Assembly: GCF_010892395.1 (NCBI RefSeq)
Contig: NZ_JAACKB010000125.1
Coordinates: 1 to 8,375, forward strand
Source of the DNA: Sulfurovum sp. bin170
GTDB lineage: Bacteria; Campylobacterota; Campylobacteria; Campylobacterales; Sulfurovaceae
DNA length: 8,375 nucleotides
Direction of reading: 5' to 3'
Translations under genes and position numbers: made by a program
Part shown: positions 6,545 through 8,375 of the stretch, piece by piece
How the letters are laid out: each line of letters starts with the position of its first letter
How positions within the stretch are numbered: position 1 is the first letter of the stretch
Notes under the pieces: model-generated
What the model was told of the DNA's origin: nothing
The model's database searches: none
Seen by the model: the letters and a program-made list of their open reading frames with translations, nothing else

Positions 6545-6563
6545 GATTCACCCTTTTTTCACA

Positions 6564-6572
6564 AGTATAACA
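6564..6572 (-). promoter_or_regulatory. Extended -10 promoter for rhuM
   Basis: The minus strand reads TGTTATACT, 19 nt before GTG 6544, in the context TTATGTTATA, which matches the hsdR box. Initiation here would leave a very short leader starting close to the AAAGGG site. A rival reading uses TTGACA (6599-6604) with a poor CATATT -10 (6575-6580) at 18 nt spacing. Either way this 147-nt gap carries signals for separate expression of rhuM. Confidence 0.5.
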
Positions 6573-6621
6573 TAAATATGAAAAAATGTTAAAAAATATG
6601 TCAAATTGTAATACTTTTACA

Positions 6622-6677
6622 GGAAACGCAGACTTTAGTCGCGTAAAAATATAGACGAGGCTAAAGCCATTGATTCC
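6622..6677. repeat. Palindromic repeat between hsdM and rhuM
   Basis: A third, more degraded member of the family at 990-1044: GGAA...GACTTTAGTC (6631-6640)...GAGGCTAAAGCC (6657-6668)...GATTCC (6672-6677). Both internal hairpins are kept with the ends outward, as in hsdR. It begins 15 bp after the hsdM stop and about 50 bp before the rhuM -10 box. It could affect 3'-end stability of the hsdM message, but no U-tract follows, so a classical terminator is not supported. Confidence 0.65.
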
Positions 6678-6691
6678 AAGAAATAACTTCA

Positions 6692-8254
6692 TCAAAATGG
6701 AGCTTTAATCCCCAACTCATCACAAAACCCAACTATGACTTTATCGCTCTCTTTCATCTCTACTTCCAAATCTTTTAAAGCTTTGGAAACCTCAGCCAAA
6801 TCAACAGCCTCTTCCTCTTCAAAAGTATCCACATAACGAGGAATATTGAGATTATAATCATTCTCGGCTATCTCTTTAAGGGTCGCACGATGAGAGTATT
6901 TATCTTCTGCCTTTCGCTCTCTAAAAGTGGTCACAATCTTCTCTATATCTTCATCACGCAAAAGGTTCTGATTTTTCACCTTCTCAAAATGGGCAGAGGC
7001 ATCTATAAACATCACACAGTCACTATCTTCACGGCATTTTTTGAAAACCAAGATAGAAGTAGGAATGCTCGTACCATAAAAGATATTCGCAGGAAGCCCA
7101 ATCACAGCGTCCAAGTAGTTTCGCTCTTCTATAAGGTAACGCCGTATATGTCCCTCACTAGCCCCACGAAATAGCACACCGTGAGGCATAACTACAGCCA
7201 TCGTACCGTTGTCATCGAGATGGTGAATCATGTGTTGAATAAATGCAAAATCTGCTTTGGTTTTTGGGGCAAGTTTTCCGTATTGAGAAAACCTATCATC
7301 TCCCAAGTGCAGAGGGTTCGCCGACCAGTGAGTCGAAAAAGGAGGATTGGCGACAATCGCTTCAAAATGTTGGTCAAGATGTTGTGGATGCTCTAGCGTA
7401 TCCTCTTGTCTAATGTCAAACTTTCGGTAGTGAACATCGTGCATTATCATATTCATTCGTGCAAGGTTGTAGGTGGTACGATTTAGCTCTTGACCGTAGA
7501 AGTTACTGACATCTTCCACCTCTCTGGCTACTCTTAAAAGTAGCGAACCCGAACCACAAGTTGGGTCATAAACCGACTTTAGTTTACCCTTTTTAGTCGT
7601 AACAATTTTAGCTAAAATCTTAGAAACCTCTTGAGGAGTATAGAACTCACCTGCCTTTTTACCAGCACCCGATGCAAACTGCCCTATGAGGTACTCATAC
7701 GCATCACCCAAAACATCACGGTCATGATTTTTAAGCTCAAAATCTATTTTGTTTAGATGAGAAAGCACCTTGGCAATAAGCGTGTTTTTTGCCTCTTCAC
7801 TTCGTCCAAGTTTGGTACTGGTCAAATCAAGGTCTTCAAAAAGATGTTCAAAATCATCCTCACTCTCCTGCCCCATTGTGCTTTGCTCTATACTGCCCAG
7901 TATCTGTGTAAGGTCTTCGAGTATGAAGTTGTCGGTATCACCATTACCTCGTTCTGCCACAGCCGAAAAGAGTTCAGATGGTTTCAAAAAATATCCAAGC
8001 TGTTCTAGAGAGTCCTCTTTTATCGCTTCGAGATACTCCTGCCCCTCAGTGCTCTGCTCATCTATATTATCATAAATTAGCTCATCCTCTTGCAAGATAT
8101 GGTCAGCATGGTTTTGCATCTTTTCAGAGAGATATTTGTAGAAAATGAACCCCAAAATATAGTCTCGAAACTCATCTGCATCCATCTTGCCACGCAAGGT
8201 ATTTGCGATATTCCATAGTTGTTGTTCTAACTGTTTTTTCTGCTCTTCGCCCAT
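6692..8254 (-). CDS. hsdM: Type I restriction-modification methyltransferase subunit HsdM
   Basis: Methylates adenine N6 within the target chosen by HsdS, protecting self DNA and forming the core that HsdR joins. It has 520 residues, a usual length. The N-terminal helical domain (about 8-150, LWNIANTLRGKMDADEFRDY) matches HsdM_N. The catalytic domain has EFYTP (203-207), the AdoMet-binding motif DPTCGSGSLL (230-239) and the catalytic NPPF (303-306, the N6-adenine form). The C-terminal tail (about 480-515) is charged and helical, fitting contact with the HsdS helices. AGAGGG (8262-8267) lies 7 nt before ATG 8254. The gene is first in the locus and has its own promoter, which fits methylation being set up before restriction. 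All motifs are intact. Confidence 0.97.
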   Translation of the reverse strand: MGEEQKKQLEQQLWNIANTLRGKMDADEFRDYILGFIFYKYLSEKMQNHADHILQEDELIYDNIDEQSTEGQEYLEAIKEDSLEQLGYFLKPSELFSAVAERGNGDTDNFILEDLTQILGSIEQSTMGQESEDDFEHLFEDLDLTSTKLGRSEEAKNTLIAKVLSHLNKIDFELKNHDRDVLGDAYEYLIGQFASGAGKKAGEFYTPQEVSKILAKIVTTKKGKLKSVYDPTCGSGSLLLRVAREVEDVSNFYGQELNRTTYNLARMNMIMHDVHYRKFDIRQEDTLEHPQHLDQHFEAIVANPPFSTHWSANPLHLGDDRFSQYGKLAPKTKADFAFIQHMIHHLDDNGTMAVVMPHGVLFRGASEGHIRRYLIEERNYLDAVIGLPANIFYGTSIPTSILVFKKCREDSDCVMFIDASAHFEKVKNQNLLRDEDIEKIVTTFRERKAEDKYSHRATLKEIAENDYNLNIPRYVDTFEEEEAVDLAEVSKALKDLEVEMKESDKVIVGFCDELGIKAPF

Positions 8255-8284
8255 CTTTTGACCCTCTGTTTAATTCTTGATAGG

Positions 8285-8293
8285 ATTATATCA
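8285..8293 (-). promoter_or_regulatory. Extended -10 promoter for hsdM
   Basis: The minus strand reads TGATATAAT (perfect TATAAT with TG extension), directly preceded by TTTTT and 30 nt before the start codon. A T-rich region instead of a clear -35 box is typical of Campylobacterota housekeeping promoters. The expected leader is about 24 nt and includes AGAGGG. Confidence 0.65.
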
Positions 8294-8309
8294 AAAAAGA
8301 CTCTTTAGC

Positions 8310-8375
8310 TTACTTCTTAAATGGTTTTATCAAAACAAACAGTTTGGGTAGAAGCAAAATATCAGCAATCAAAGC
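8310..8375 (-). CDS. Possible C-terminal end of an upstream gene
   Basis: The minus strand is open from the window edge for 21 codons to TAA at 8310-8312, giving a hydrophobic tail with a lysine-rich end (ALIADILLLP...PFKK). This could be the last residues of a membrane protein preceding hsdM, but a stretch this short is easily open by chance. No other gene sign is visible in 8294-8375. Confidence 0.2.
   Translation of the reverse strand, partial: ALIADILLLPKLFVLIKPFKK

Overview
The window holds one type I restriction-modification locus with every gene on the minus strand. Transcription runs from high to low coordinates: hsdM (6692-8254), a RhuM-type protein with a C-terminal Doc/Fic motif (5549-6544), a Fic enzyme (4232-5365, possibly starting at 5536), hsdS (2912-4126) and hsdR (1-2685, C-terminus beyond the window edge). 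The AT-rich composition, promoters that look dominated by an extended -10 box, and the protein style suggest a Campylobacterota relative (Sulfurimonas/Sulfurovum-like). That placement is an inference, not something the sequence proves.

HsdM and HsdS form the adenine-N6 methyltransferase. HsdR adds the nuclease and DNA-translocating motor. HsdS sets the target. Its two target-recognition domains are nearly the same sequence (about 80% identical over 128 residues, with a 35-residue identical block), so the enzyme should recognise a symmetric bipartite site, unlike the usual asymmetric type I target. Two different Fic-fold enzymes sit between hsdM and hsdS: one with a Doc-type GNK motif and one with a canonical GNGR motif plus an inhibitory-helix motif. 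They are cargo genes that may act as toxins, defence effectors or regulators.

The intergenic spaces are short and filled with repeats. Two REP-pair (BIME-like) elements with GTAG heads bracket hsdS very closely: one abuts its Shine-Dalgarno sequence (4138-4204), the other begins one base after its stop codon (2764-2910). A second palindromic family (GGAATCG...GGCTTTAGCC...) occurs three times: in frame inside hsdR (990-1044), rearranged at the 5' side of fic (5467-5532), and between hsdM and rhuM (6622-6677). Extended -10 boxes (TGnTAnnnT) stand 19-31 nt before hsdM, rhuM, fic and hsdR, but none is seen before hsdS. Instead a 38-codon ORF runs through the REP pair, overlaps the fic stop and the hsdS start, and may couple their translation.

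The right-hand edge (8255-8375) holds the hsdM promoter and perhaps the last codons of an upstream gene. I see no tRNA, rRNA, CRISPR array, insertion sequence or intrinsic terminator.
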